The position numbers and the translations under genes were made by a program. The notes beneath the pieces were generated by a model that saw only the letters and a program-made list of their open reading frames with translations, was not told the origin of the DNA and made no database searches. DNA of 25,271 nt from Ophiothrix spiculata (lineage: Eukaryota; Echinodermata; Ophiuroidea; Amphilepidida; Ophiotrichidae). Shown in pieces: positions 21,601 through 25,271 of the stretch (within the stretch, counting starts at the first letter, position 1; the number at the start of each line of letters is the position of its first letter). Location of the stretch: NCBI GenBank assembly GCA_000969725.1, contig JXSR01S047693.1. The stretch is one strand, 5' to 3'.

Positions 21601-24325
21601 GATATAGAAATGAAATCCAGTGCACATCACATGAGAATGAATTCTAGCTGGGTTTGTCTAATAGAAGACAAGGAAATGAAGGATTGGCTGATACAAACTG
21701 ATAACAGTGGTTAATTTGTTTATTGTGTGTTTCAAAAAGGAAGTTGTGTGATAATTTTTCCATCTAGCCGAAGGTTTTGAAAGCAATATGACTTGGAAGC
21801 TTTCTTTTACCAAGCTAGGGAACAGTTTATACCCAAGGGGTTACTATTACTAGGCTTTGAAAACAATATGTATGTACAACAATAAAAGCTGTACTGCAAG
21901 CCTACTGAACCCCGGACTGAACTGGGCCTTTGAAATTGATTTATTGGTGTTGAGCAAACTGGAATTTCAGCAAAAAAGCTGTTTGAACCAAAAGTTACCA
22001 ATGTTTGTAATTTCTTTTACAATGTGGAGCCAAAATAGTTTACTTTTACTCAAATGGGAGAAGGGGTACAAAGAACTGTATTATGCTGCAAAACAGGGTA
22101 TAAGGCTGACAGGAGAGGTGAAAGGGGGAACATGACCACTTCACATACATATAATTTCTCCGGATCCTGTCCATATTATGATGACTCGCCCCAAAAAGGG
22201 GGACTTTGCGACAAAACACTTTTCAAGATACTGGTGAAAACAGGTAGCAAAAGATAAAGAAAATAATAAGAATTTCCAGCAGATTTTCTGTTGTAAAATT
22301 TGATCGCTGTGATCAATTTTGACAAATAAGATAATATTTTAAAGCTTAGAAAATACTGTAACAGATGCAATGATAAACTCAAAATTGATATCATCTGCAA
22401 AGTCCCCCATTTCGGGGTGAGTCATCACATATGTGGTGCACCCCCGGTGTAAAAAAGCTTGATTTTTGTACTTTGTTGATTCATATCTTTATGACTTTTA
22501 AACCATTTATATTTTTCAGCTTATGGGGTTTTGTCGGGGCAGAGGAGCTTGCAAGTAAGATGTTGCAGTTAAATCCTAAGAAGAGAATATCTACATCAGA
22601 TGCAACGAGACATCACTACTTTGCTGATTTACCACCAAGGATATATGATCTACCTGATGGTAAGATCCAATATTATACCAGGCTCAGGGGTGGGGGCACT
22701 CAAATATAATGTTACAGGCATAGCGTGGCCAAGAAAAAGGTGAATTAGGGTTGTTTTTGAGAACTGATGGGTGAATCAGATGACACCGTTTAGGGTATCA
22801 AAACAGAAATTTGGGGGCAATTTTCAAGAAATAGGGTACTTTTTCAAAACCCAGTGTGAAAACAGTATCGATAAAATCCCGATTTAAGGTGAGAATAGGG
22901 AGAAAAGGGTAAATTTTGGCTTCAGAAACCCTTTAGGGAGTGTTTTGAAAAACTGTTGTCATGCTATGCCTGCAGCATTATACTTGAGTGCCCCCCCCCC
23001 CCCTTGCGGGTACCAGGAGTGAAGGAAGGGAATGGGATAGCTTTGATATGTTACAGTAGACAGTATTTCAAAAATATCCACATTAGATCTAACGAAACAA
23101 TCACAATTTTGCTGATTTACCATCAATGATTTGCATATATTATATTCCTGATGGAAACCTCTGTTAAAGCATCAGAATTTCATATGTGTTCATTTAGATC
23201 TCCATGAAGGGCCTTCAAGAAATTGCATGTAGTTGTATCGACCAGATTTTGAAAATTTTGAAAATCCACAAATCATTATACTAATACTGACTTTATTGAT
23301 ATTAGTGCCTTTAAAGAAAATTTCCCATTAATACACACAATTTAGGCAAATCAAATATTTCGTCATCAGTGATAAACCCACCGATTGCAGTACCAAAATC
23401 TTTGAGAGCACCACAAAAGACAGGTACACGTATAAACTCCGCATCATAAGTTCCAAACCATGATTCCTACAAGCCTGCAGAAGAAAATAAATTAATGTTT
23501 TTCTGATAATTTTCGGCAAATCAACCAAGTCTTATCGATTTGTAGTCAGAATGTATCAGGTTCTTTAACATGCAACACCGATTCTCAGAGAATGGTTAAT
23601 TTAAAAAAATTACCTCTGAATTCCTTTATTACACTCAGAGAACCACTATCAGTATCAAATGAGTACAGGGCCAGGGGTTAGGCTTGGTGCAGACTCCTCT
23701 ATCGTATAGAATATTTGGCTTTGAATATTCTATGCTGACAACAAAATGATGTAATATTCTAAGCAAAATATTCTATACGATAGATGAGTCTTCACCGGGC
23801 CTTACTGTTACATGATATTCAATGGGTCAATATGCTATCGTGTGCAGTCAGTCACATTGAATTGAATACTCAGCGCTGTGGAGTGAATCCTAGTGTTATT
23901 GATCCCGGCTACTCACGGTGTGTATTCACGATGTTTATTGTTGTACCTTCAGAGTCTCTGTCAGTCAGGAATTAGCCAGAATTGAATTCAGAGGTAATTT
24001 TTAAAAATCATCTGTTCTTTGCAAATCAATGTCGCTTGTTGGCGACTTTGATACATTCCGACTTCAAATCGATGAGACTGGGTTGGTGTGCCAACAATGA
24101 CCAGAAAAACATGAATTTAATTCATCTGCAGGCGTGTAGAAATAATGGGCAGGAACTTATGACATGGAGTTTTATATCATATCAATGTGAGAAACCTCTC
24201 TGTATCTCAAGACTCTAATTGCCACTATTATCTAATATAATTTAGTATTAATTTTTTTTTTTCTTTCAGTGTCACCGATTTTCTTGATACCAGAGATCAA
24301 ACTGCAACCCGAAAAAGTGAAATAG
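3504..24325 (+). CDS. CDK14/15: PFTAIRE cyclin-dependent kinase, CDK14/CDK15 homolog (whole gene, 9 coding exons)
   Basis: Serine/threonine protein kinase of the PFTAIRE family. Vertebrate CDK14 pairs with cyclin Y at the membrane, phosphorylates the Wnt co-receptor LRP6 and acts at G2/M. The spliced CDS is 1134 nt, 377 residues. Kinase domain about 63-347: glycine loop GEGSYAKV (70-77, with S73 and Y74 at the CDK2 T14/Y15 positions), VALK lysine K92, PFTAIRE 103-109 with E109 as the helix-C glutamate, HRD 182-184, N189, DFG 202-204, activation-loop S217 in [12 protein letters not shown], and PPDVLLGS 227-234. All eight introns are GT-AG and every join keeps frame. The N-terminal region (62 residues) and the C-terminal tail after LPPR (24 residues) are shorter than in human CDK14. 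Similarity to CDK14 and CDK15 is comparable by eye, so this may be the single pre-duplication ortholog. Confidence 0.93.
3868..3952. repeat. (TCTA/TCTG)n microsatellite
   Basis: An interrupted tetranucleotide tract alternating TCTA, TCTG and TGTC units over about 85 bp, about 210 bp into intron 1. Confidence 0.9.
5228..5717. mobile_element. hAT-like element inserted in the foldback spacer
   Basis: The ends CAGGCTCGTAGCCCAGG and CAAGCGCATAGCTAGGG (right, reverse-complemented) match imperfectly. The flanks GTTGCTAC (5220-5227) and TTTGCTAC (5718-5725) agree at 7 of 8 positions, as an aged 8-bp hAT target duplication would. The family is related to the truncated copy ending at 2237. It is itself split by a TTAA-flanked element. 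Confidence 0.65.
5308..5635. mobile_element. TTAA-flanked MITE nested in the hAT-like element
   Basis: TTAAAGCAATACTATA at 5308-5323 is repeated perfectly in inverse at 5620-5635. The outermost TTAA on each side could be a piggyBac-type target duplication. Alternatively TA could be the duplication, giving a Tc1/mariner-type MITE with AAGCAATACTATA ends. Sequence alone cannot separate the two. No ORF of note inside. Confidence 0.75.
7316..7333. other. 18-bp perfect palindrome
   Basis: GTACGTGAATTCACGTAC is fully self-complementary. It is flanked on both sides by AATTCACATACT (7296-7307 and 7341-7352). It could be a dimeric factor site or chance; no function can be assigned. Confidence 0.5.
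7674..7765 (+). CDS. CDK14/15: Kinase exon 2 (glycine-rich loop)
   Basis: Encodes residues 53-82 plus two bases of codon 83. It contains [20 protein letters not shown], which matches the FGKADSYEKLEKLGEGSYAT start of the CDK14 kinase domain. The donor is AGTAG|GTAAGT and the phase is 2. The donor region lies inside a degenerate tandem duplication (see 7759-7950). Confidence 0.95.
7759..7950 (+). repeat. Degenerate tandem duplication spanning the exon 2 donor
   Basis: Copy 1 runs from about 7759 (CAGTAGGTAAGTATCTATCAG) and copy 2 from about 7858 (CAGTACATAAATATCTATCAG), roughly 98 bp apart. The likeness continues through CAATTG(T/G)GTC and CTTATT(T/G)CAAG with small gaps. In copy 2 the donor GTAAGT has become ATAAAT and could not serve as a splice site. 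Confidence 0.75.
7766..10371 (+). other. Intron 2 (2606 bp)
   Basis: Donor GTAAGT, acceptor TTTCTTTTCAG. Besides the duplication and the Harbinger-type element, 8340-10371 holds C-runs at about 8827-8835 and 9655-9666. The part around 9420-9670 (GGGGTTGGGGTCACTTAC, then AAAGTACCCCC) resembles the C-run element at 21151-21528, but I could not set ends. No gene is visible. Confidence 0.75.
7953..8336. mobile_element. Harbinger-type MITE, 384 bp
   Basis: The termini GGCC...GGTC are flanked by TTA on both sides (7950-7952 and 8337-8339), the TWA duplication typical of PIF/Harbinger. The inverted arms are imperfect: GGCCAAAAAAAAAGTTTTGT pairs with a diverged GACCAAGAAGAAAAAAAGGT, and both arms hold GCTATG(T/C)G further in. 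The ends resemble those at 11384-12372. Confidence 0.6.
10372..10546 (+). CDS. CDK14/15: Kinase exon 3 (catalytic lysine and PFTAIRE helix)
   Basis: Completes codon 83 and encodes residues 84-141. It holds [20 protein letters not shown], with K92 and the signature PFTAIRE, then [20 protein letters not shown] and the hinge FEYV. This is the diagnostic exon for the family. The donor is GTA|GTAAGT and the phase is 0. No gatekeeper or salt-bridge residue is missing. Confidence 0.97.
11384..12372. mobile_element. Harbinger-type element, 989 bp, nested in the mariner-like element
   Basis: The ends are GGCCAAAAAAAAAATTGTTT and, reverse-complemented, GGCCAAAAAAAAAAATGTTT. Both continue into GATTGCCCTT, and GACCGACC pairs with GGTCGGTAGGTCG further in. 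TTA flanks both sides (11381-11383 and 12373-12375). TWA target duplications and GGCC ends fit PIF/Harbinger. No transposase is present. The middle carries a 46-codon ORF with GC content above its surroundings. Confidence 0.75.
11865..12005 (+). CDS. Small ORF, 46 codons, inside the Harbinger-type element
   Basis: The start lies in CAACATGGCGGC, a strong animal initiation context (A at -3, G at +4), with an in-frame TAG at 11847-11849 upstream. The product starts [20 protein letters not shown] and ends [17 protein letters not shown], followed by TGA and TAG. Composition looks protein-like and the codons are less AT-rich than nearby DNA. AATAAA at 12088-12093 lies about 85 nt after the stop. 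I do not recognise the protein. It could be a captured host gene fragment, a small nested gene, or chance. Confidence 0.35.
   Translation: MAAYGYAVSYTAVKGATILCSKVCTVDLEETFKGLFKNSGVSERLS
12565..12640. repeat. Fragment of a dispersed AAAGCGCT repeat
   Basis: ATAACACTTGTAAAGCGCTG and ATCAAAGCGCTATGG share AAAGCGCT about 20 bp apart. This pattern resembles dispersed repeats in many invertebrate genomes, from general knowledge rather than a search. No ends are defined. Confidence 0.3.
14442..14681. mobile_element. hAT-type MITE, 240 bp, directly before exon 4
   Basis: The ends CAGGGGTGTCGGAA and, reverse-complemented, CAGGGGTGTCGCAA are flanked by an exact 8-bp duplication, AAGTATAC, at 14434-14441 and 14682-14689. 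That is a clear hAT signature. The element end lies 33 bp upstream of the first base of exon 4, so only about 25 bp of unduplicated intron remain between the duplication and the exon. Confidence 0.9.
14715..14901 (+). CDS. CDK14/15: Kinase exon 4 (catalytic loop and DFG)
   Basis: Encodes residues 142-203 plus one base of codon 204. It begins [14 protein letters not shown] and includes the catalytic loop [10 protein letters not shown] (182-191) and LKLADF (198-203). D184 is the catalytic base, and N189 and D202 bind magnesium. The donor is TTTCG|GTAAGT and the phase is 1. All active-site residues are intact. Confidence 0.97.
14902..15402 (+). other. Intron 4 (501 bp)
   Basis: The shortest intron. 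Donor GTAAGT, acceptor CTCTCCACTGTTAG. No repeat boundary or other feature is visible. Confidence 0.85.
15403..15523 (+). CDS. CDK14/15: Kinase exon 5 (activation segment)
   Basis: Completes G204 and encodes 205-243 plus two bases of W244. The segment [20 protein letters not shown] puts S217 at the position of CDK2 T160. Then comes [20 protein letters not shown], with PPD in place of the APE of classical CDKs, as in PFTAIRE and PCTAIRE kinases. SIPS matches CDK15, and PPDVLLGST matches CDK14. The donor is TG|GTAAGG and the phase is 2. Confidence 0.97.
15549..15644. repeat. (TTGA)n microsatellite next to the exon 5 donor
   Basis: About 24 near-perfect TTGA units starting 25 bp after the end of exon 5. 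One TTGG interruption lies near 15575. The reverse strand encodes an Asn-Gln-Ser-Ile repeat, which is only the tract read in frame. Confidence 0.95.
16505..16650. repeat. 146-bp palindromic hairpin element
   Basis: GTGAAATGAGAC(T/A)AAATCAATGCAC in the left arm pairs with its complement in the right arm, then GCGGT(A/T)AA. The GC-rich centre GAGGCCCGTAGGGGCC lies between CCAATTCAC and GAGTGCATTGG. The stem covers almost the whole element with a few bulges. It looks like a hairpin MITE. Similar cores occur in marine invertebrate genomes to my recollection, which was not checked. Confidence 0.75.
17690..17780. repeat. 91-bp small hairpin
   Basis: CTCTGGTTAAAACTATGGACC at the left pairs with the right end, which reverse-complements to CTCTGGACTAAAACTATGATCC. 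The stem is about 21 bp with one bulge and two mismatches, and the loop is about 48 bp. No target duplication was found. Confidence 0.6.
18119..18212 (+). CDS. CDK14/15: Kinase exon 6 (helices F-G)
   Basis: Completes W244 and encodes 245-275: [20 protein letters not shown] then [11 protein letters not shown]. It corresponds to GVGCIFVEM...FPGMKDIQDQLERI of CDK14. The donor is AGG|GTAGGT, a slightly weak consensus, and the phase is 0. The exon end and donor are the first of three diverged copies of a local repeat. Confidence 0.95.
18189..18640 (+). repeat. Three diverged copies of the exon 6 3' end and donor region
   Basis: Units begin with GATCAAC at 18189 (coding), 18330 and 18560. Each continues to a GCAGGGTRGG block: ATATGCAGGGTAGG, AATGCGCAGGGTGG and TAATGCAGGGTAGG. 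Each then runs into purine-rich sequence with GAAGAG or GATAGG motifs. The lead-ins of units 2 and 3 also match (GTTATATTGT against GTTATCTACAGT). Both intronic copies keep a GT after CAGG, so they are potential decoy donors. Confidence 0.65.
18213..19333 (+). other. Intron 6 (1121 bp)
   Basis: Donor GTAGGT, acceptor TTTTTCACCTTCCAG. Its first half is purine-rich, carrying the diverged repeat units, and its second half holds the 377-bp inverted-repeat element. Confidence 0.85.
18728..19104. mobile_element. Inverted-repeat transposon, 377 bp, 8-bp target duplication
   Basis: The ends CAAG(G)AAGTTATAGGGGGGAA, then CAGGGTT(T/A)CTCCGCCAT, match over about 40 bp in inverse. GTTAGTAC flanks both sides exactly (18720-18727 and 19105-19112). 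An 8-bp duplication fits hAT or P-type elements. The interior is more CpG-rich than the intron around it and has no transposase. Confidence 0.88.
19334..19446 (+). CDS. CDK14/15: Kinase exon 7
   Basis: Encodes residues 276-312 plus two bases of N313. [20 protein letters not shown] matches VLGTPNEDTWPGVHSLPHFK of CDK14. The following [17 protein letters not shown] is a poorly conserved loop, but the spacing to the next conserved block (AEELAS) equals that of CDK14, 50 residues. The donor is CCAAA|GTAAGT and the phase is 2. Reading through the donor meets TAA at once (AAG TAA). The exon end is duplicated 125 bp downstream. Confidence 0.93.
19417..19580 (+). repeat. Direct duplication of the exon 7 3' end and donor
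   Basis: 19417-19455 (exon 7 end plus nine intron bases) recurs at 19542-19580 with a single change in 39 bp. The second copy reads CCAAAGTAGGTACC in place of CCAAAGTAAGTACC. The 86 bp between copies includes a small inverted repeat, CATTCTGAT...ATCAGAATG. The near identity implies a young duplication. Confidence 0.95.
20406..20768. mobile_element. MULE-like MITE, 363 bp, 10-bp target duplication
   Basis: The ends ATAGGCGGAGGAAG and, reverse-complemented, ATTGGCGGCGGAAG are followed by G-runs with GGGGGGACGG. GCACAAGATA flanks both sides exactly (20396-20405 and 20769-20778). A 9-10 bp duplication points to the Mutator (MULE) group. The interior has GCGCGCTTCGCG and CGCGCGCTACGCGCG clusters but no transposase. 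Confidence 0.8.
21151..21528. mobile_element. Probable C/G-run inverted-repeat element
   Basis: Left GATATACCCGGAGGGGGGGG and right AAGTAGCCCCCGGGATATGA are roughly complementary (ATAYCCGG plus a G-run), about 378 bp apart. The arms are short and no clean target duplication is seen, so the ends are approximate. Confidence 0.4.
22179..22427. mobile_element. Inverted-repeat MITE, 249 bp
   Basis: TGATGACTCGCCCCAAAAAG then GGGGACTTTGC at the left matches the reverse complement of the right end (TGATGACTCACCCCGAAATG then GGGGACTTTGC) at all but about three of 31 positions. CATAT occurs in both flanks, but offset, so the target duplication is unresolved. It ends 92 bp before exon 8. Confidence 0.75.
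22520..22659 (+). CDS. CDK14/15: Kinase exon 8 (C-terminal end of the kinase domain)
   Basis: Completes N313 and encodes 314-359 plus one base of V360. [20 protein letters not shown], then KRIST and [16 protein letters not shown], matches AEDLASKLLQCSPKNRLS...HEYFSDLPPRLWEL of CDK14. R335 is the conserved arginine of subdomain XI. The donor is GATG|GTAAGA and the phase is 1. A transposon starts 24 bp after this donor. Confidence 0.96.
22683..23010. mobile_element. C-run inverted-repeat MITE, 328 bp
   Basis: GGGGGCACTCAAATATAATG near the left end and, reverse-complemented, GGGGGCACTCAAGTATAATG near the right end match. Both arms then continue into GCAGGCATAGC-like sequence. TACCAGG flanks both sides (22676-22682 and 23011-23017). 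The right arm has a run of 13 C residues. Confidence 0.8.
23311..23466 (-). other. Possible terminal-exon-like ORF, 51 codons (unrecognised)
   Basis: On the minus strand an open frame begins right after a TAG that could be a splice acceptor (CTTGTAG). It reads [20 protein letters not shown], then [20 protein letters not shown], and ends at TAA. AATAAA (minus strand, 23292-23297) follows 13 bases later. The composition is protein-like, but I do not recognise it. A second frame in the same stretch is also open for 48 codons. It could be a relic terminal exon or chance. Confidence 0.22.
23438..24172. repeat. Inverted pair of diverged roughly 125-bp segments
   Basis: The reverse complement of 23438-23562 aligns with 24049-24172. 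Both contain GATACATTC(T/C)GAC, CAAATCGAT(A/G)AGACT, CAGAAAAACAT(T/G)AATTT, CTGCAGGC(T/G)TGTAG and GGAACTTATGA. Identity is roughly 75% by eye. The spacer holds the Harbinger-type hairpin MITE. Confidence 0.7.
23681..23801. mobile_element. Harbinger-type hairpin MITE, 121 bp
   Basis: A near-perfect palindrome. GGCTTGGTGCAGACTCCTCT, then ATCGTATAGAATATTTGGCT, pairs with GGCCCGGTGAAGACTCATCT and ATCGTATAGAATATTTTGCT on the reverse strand. The stem is about 50 bp and the loop about 20 bp. TTA flanks both sides (23678-23680 and 23802-23804), the TWA duplication of PIF/Harbinger elements. Confidence 0.88.
24270..24325 (+). CDS. CDK14/15: Kinase exon 9 (terminal coding exon)
   Basis: Completes V360, encodes 361-377 ([17 protein letters not shown]), then TAG at 24323-24325. 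It matches SSIFTVPNVRLQPE in the CDK14 C-terminal tail, confirming the frame after a 1610-bp intron. The protein ends within a few residues of LQPE, while human CDK14 runs on for about 25 residues more. Confidence 0.93.
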
Positions 24326-25271
24326 ACACTAAAAACTACAAGTCATGTTGACTTTAACTTTGCACTAGCTAGTAATGGCTAGTTTATGAGGCACGATGCA
24401 GTCTGGTCCTGTTTCAGTCGGAGGACCACTGACCTGTATATCTGGACAGGAAAAAGGTTAGCACAAAAATACCTCCTATCTGTTCATTTTACATCAGTGG
24501 CCAGGATGCGGGGCTGCTGTGGGCACACTTAATTGGCGCCTTGATTTGAAATAACTTGCTTATGGCGCCAGTGTAGTCTCATTCATGGAGGAGTTTAGGA
24601 GTCTTATGCGGAATTGCATTGAGTCCAGAAAGCGACTGATGATAACACTTTTCATCAACCTCTGAAATGTTGCTGAACCAATGTGACTATTGATAGCATT
24701 TTTCCAAACCTACTTAATTTATTTGAAAGAAAAACTGCTTATTGCTAGCTTTGTTATCCTCCTGTACAATGAACCAAACCAACGTATATTACACATTAAG
24801 CCAAAAAATAGTGTTGTGTTGCCCTTTTCTGACCGACCGTAAATCTGGCAAAAATCAGTCGGCTTTTTTTTTTTAAACAAATTTTTTCTATTACACTTGC
24901 CGTTTCAAGCACAGAAACTCACAATAATTGCGTTAAAGTAATGAATCTTTGGTGTTACGTAAGAAATAACTTACAAATGATCTTGTTATTTCGTTGTATG
25001 CCTTTAATCACTTTAGGAAAAGATAAAAAATTAAATATCCCAAACAACCGACCCGATTTAACAAAAAATCCCCCAAAGGGCAACGCAACAATTTATTTTT
25101 TAGCCCCTAATAAAGCTAACAATTTGTTGGTGTAATGGATGAAGAATGTCGCTGAAGCTTGCCATGTTGATTCTTGTTTGTTTGTTTGTGTTTCTTCTCA
25201 TCAGATAATCTGATGAATGAAGATGCAAGATAACTGTGTTTGTAAATTAAGATTTTCTTGTAACTCGTCTT
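24326..25271 (+). other. 3' untranslated region and downstream flank
   Basis: Non-coding sequence after the kinase stop. Candidate poly(A) signals are ATTAAA at 25030-25035 and AATAAA at 25109-25114. The first lies inside, and the second just beyond, a Harbinger-related repeat, so the true 3' end may be nearer the stop or beyond the window. No second gene is visible. Confidence 0.55.
24800..25107. mobile_element. Harbinger-type element, 308 bp, related to the intron 3 copy
   Basis: Left GCCAAAAAATAGTGTTGTGT, then TGCCCTT and GACCGACC, matches the reverse-complemented right end GGGGCTAAAAAATAAATTGT, then TGCGTTGCCCTT and GGGTCGG. TAA flanks both sides (24797-24799 and 25108-25110). The shared GCCAAAAAA...GCCCTTTCYGACCGACC block ties it to 11384-12372. 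Confidence 0.65.

Larger units (their letters stand above)
19447..22519 (+). other. Intron 7 (3073 bp)
   Basis: Donor GTAAGT, acceptor TTATATTTTTCAG. It carries the exon 7 duplication and three inverted-repeat elements. The stretches 19581-20395 and 21529-22178 show no gene or bounded repeat. Confidence 0.8.
22660..24269 (+). other. Intron 8 (1610 bp)
   Basis: Donor GTAAGA, acceptor TTTTTTTTTTTCTTTCAG. It contains a C-run MITE, a Harbinger-type hairpin MITE, and an inverted pair of diverged segments surrounding the latter. Confidence 0.85.

Noticed and set aside
1..25271. A prokaryotic-style operon, defence system or viral module
   Set aside because: No compact gene clusters, ribosome binding sites or viral hallmark genes. 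The only confident gene is an intron-split animal kinase.

Overview
The window is nuclear DNA of an animal, most likely a marine invertebrate deuterostome (hemichordate, echinoderm or cephalochordate grade). The evidence is AT-rich sequence, GT-AG introns of 0.5-4 kb, one gene spread over about 21 kb, and dense short inverted-repeat transposons with C-runs. I cannot name the species.

The only confident gene is a complete PFTAIRE cyclin-dependent kinase, a homolog of vertebrate CDK14/CDK15, on the + strand. Nine coding exons (3504-3659, 7674-7765, 10372-10546, 14715-14901, 15403-15523, 18119-18212, 19334-19446, 22520-22659, 24270-24325) join in frame to 377 codons plus a stop. Glycine loop, catalytic lysine, PFTAIRE helix, HRD, DFG, the activation-loop serine and the C-lobe are all present. 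A TATA box with CCAAT, E-box and AP-1-like sites lies just upstream of exon 1.

Upstream of the gene (1-3185) there is no confident gene. This part holds a 189-bp hairpin, a 303-bp hAT-type element with perfect 8-bp target duplications, a tRNA-like SINE, a truncated hAT-like copy, a 177-bp element and several two-copy tandem duplications.

The introns carry at least twelve short DNA transposons whose ends I could set from terminal repeats and, usually, target-site duplications. Intron 1 holds a threefold nest: a TTAA-flanked element inside a hAT-like element inside the spacer of a foldback with about 600-bp arms. Intron 3 holds a Harbinger-type element inside a 2.07-kb mariner-like element. 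The inner one carries a 46-codon ORF with a good start context and a downstream AATAAA.

The least expected pattern is at the 5' splice sites. Exons 2, 6 and 7 each have a direct duplication spanning or abutting the exon end and donor. In exons 6 and 7 the extra copies keep GT donors. A (TTGA)n tract and a transposon also sit within about 25 bp of the exon 5 and exon 8 donors, and a hAT element ends 33 bp before exon 4.
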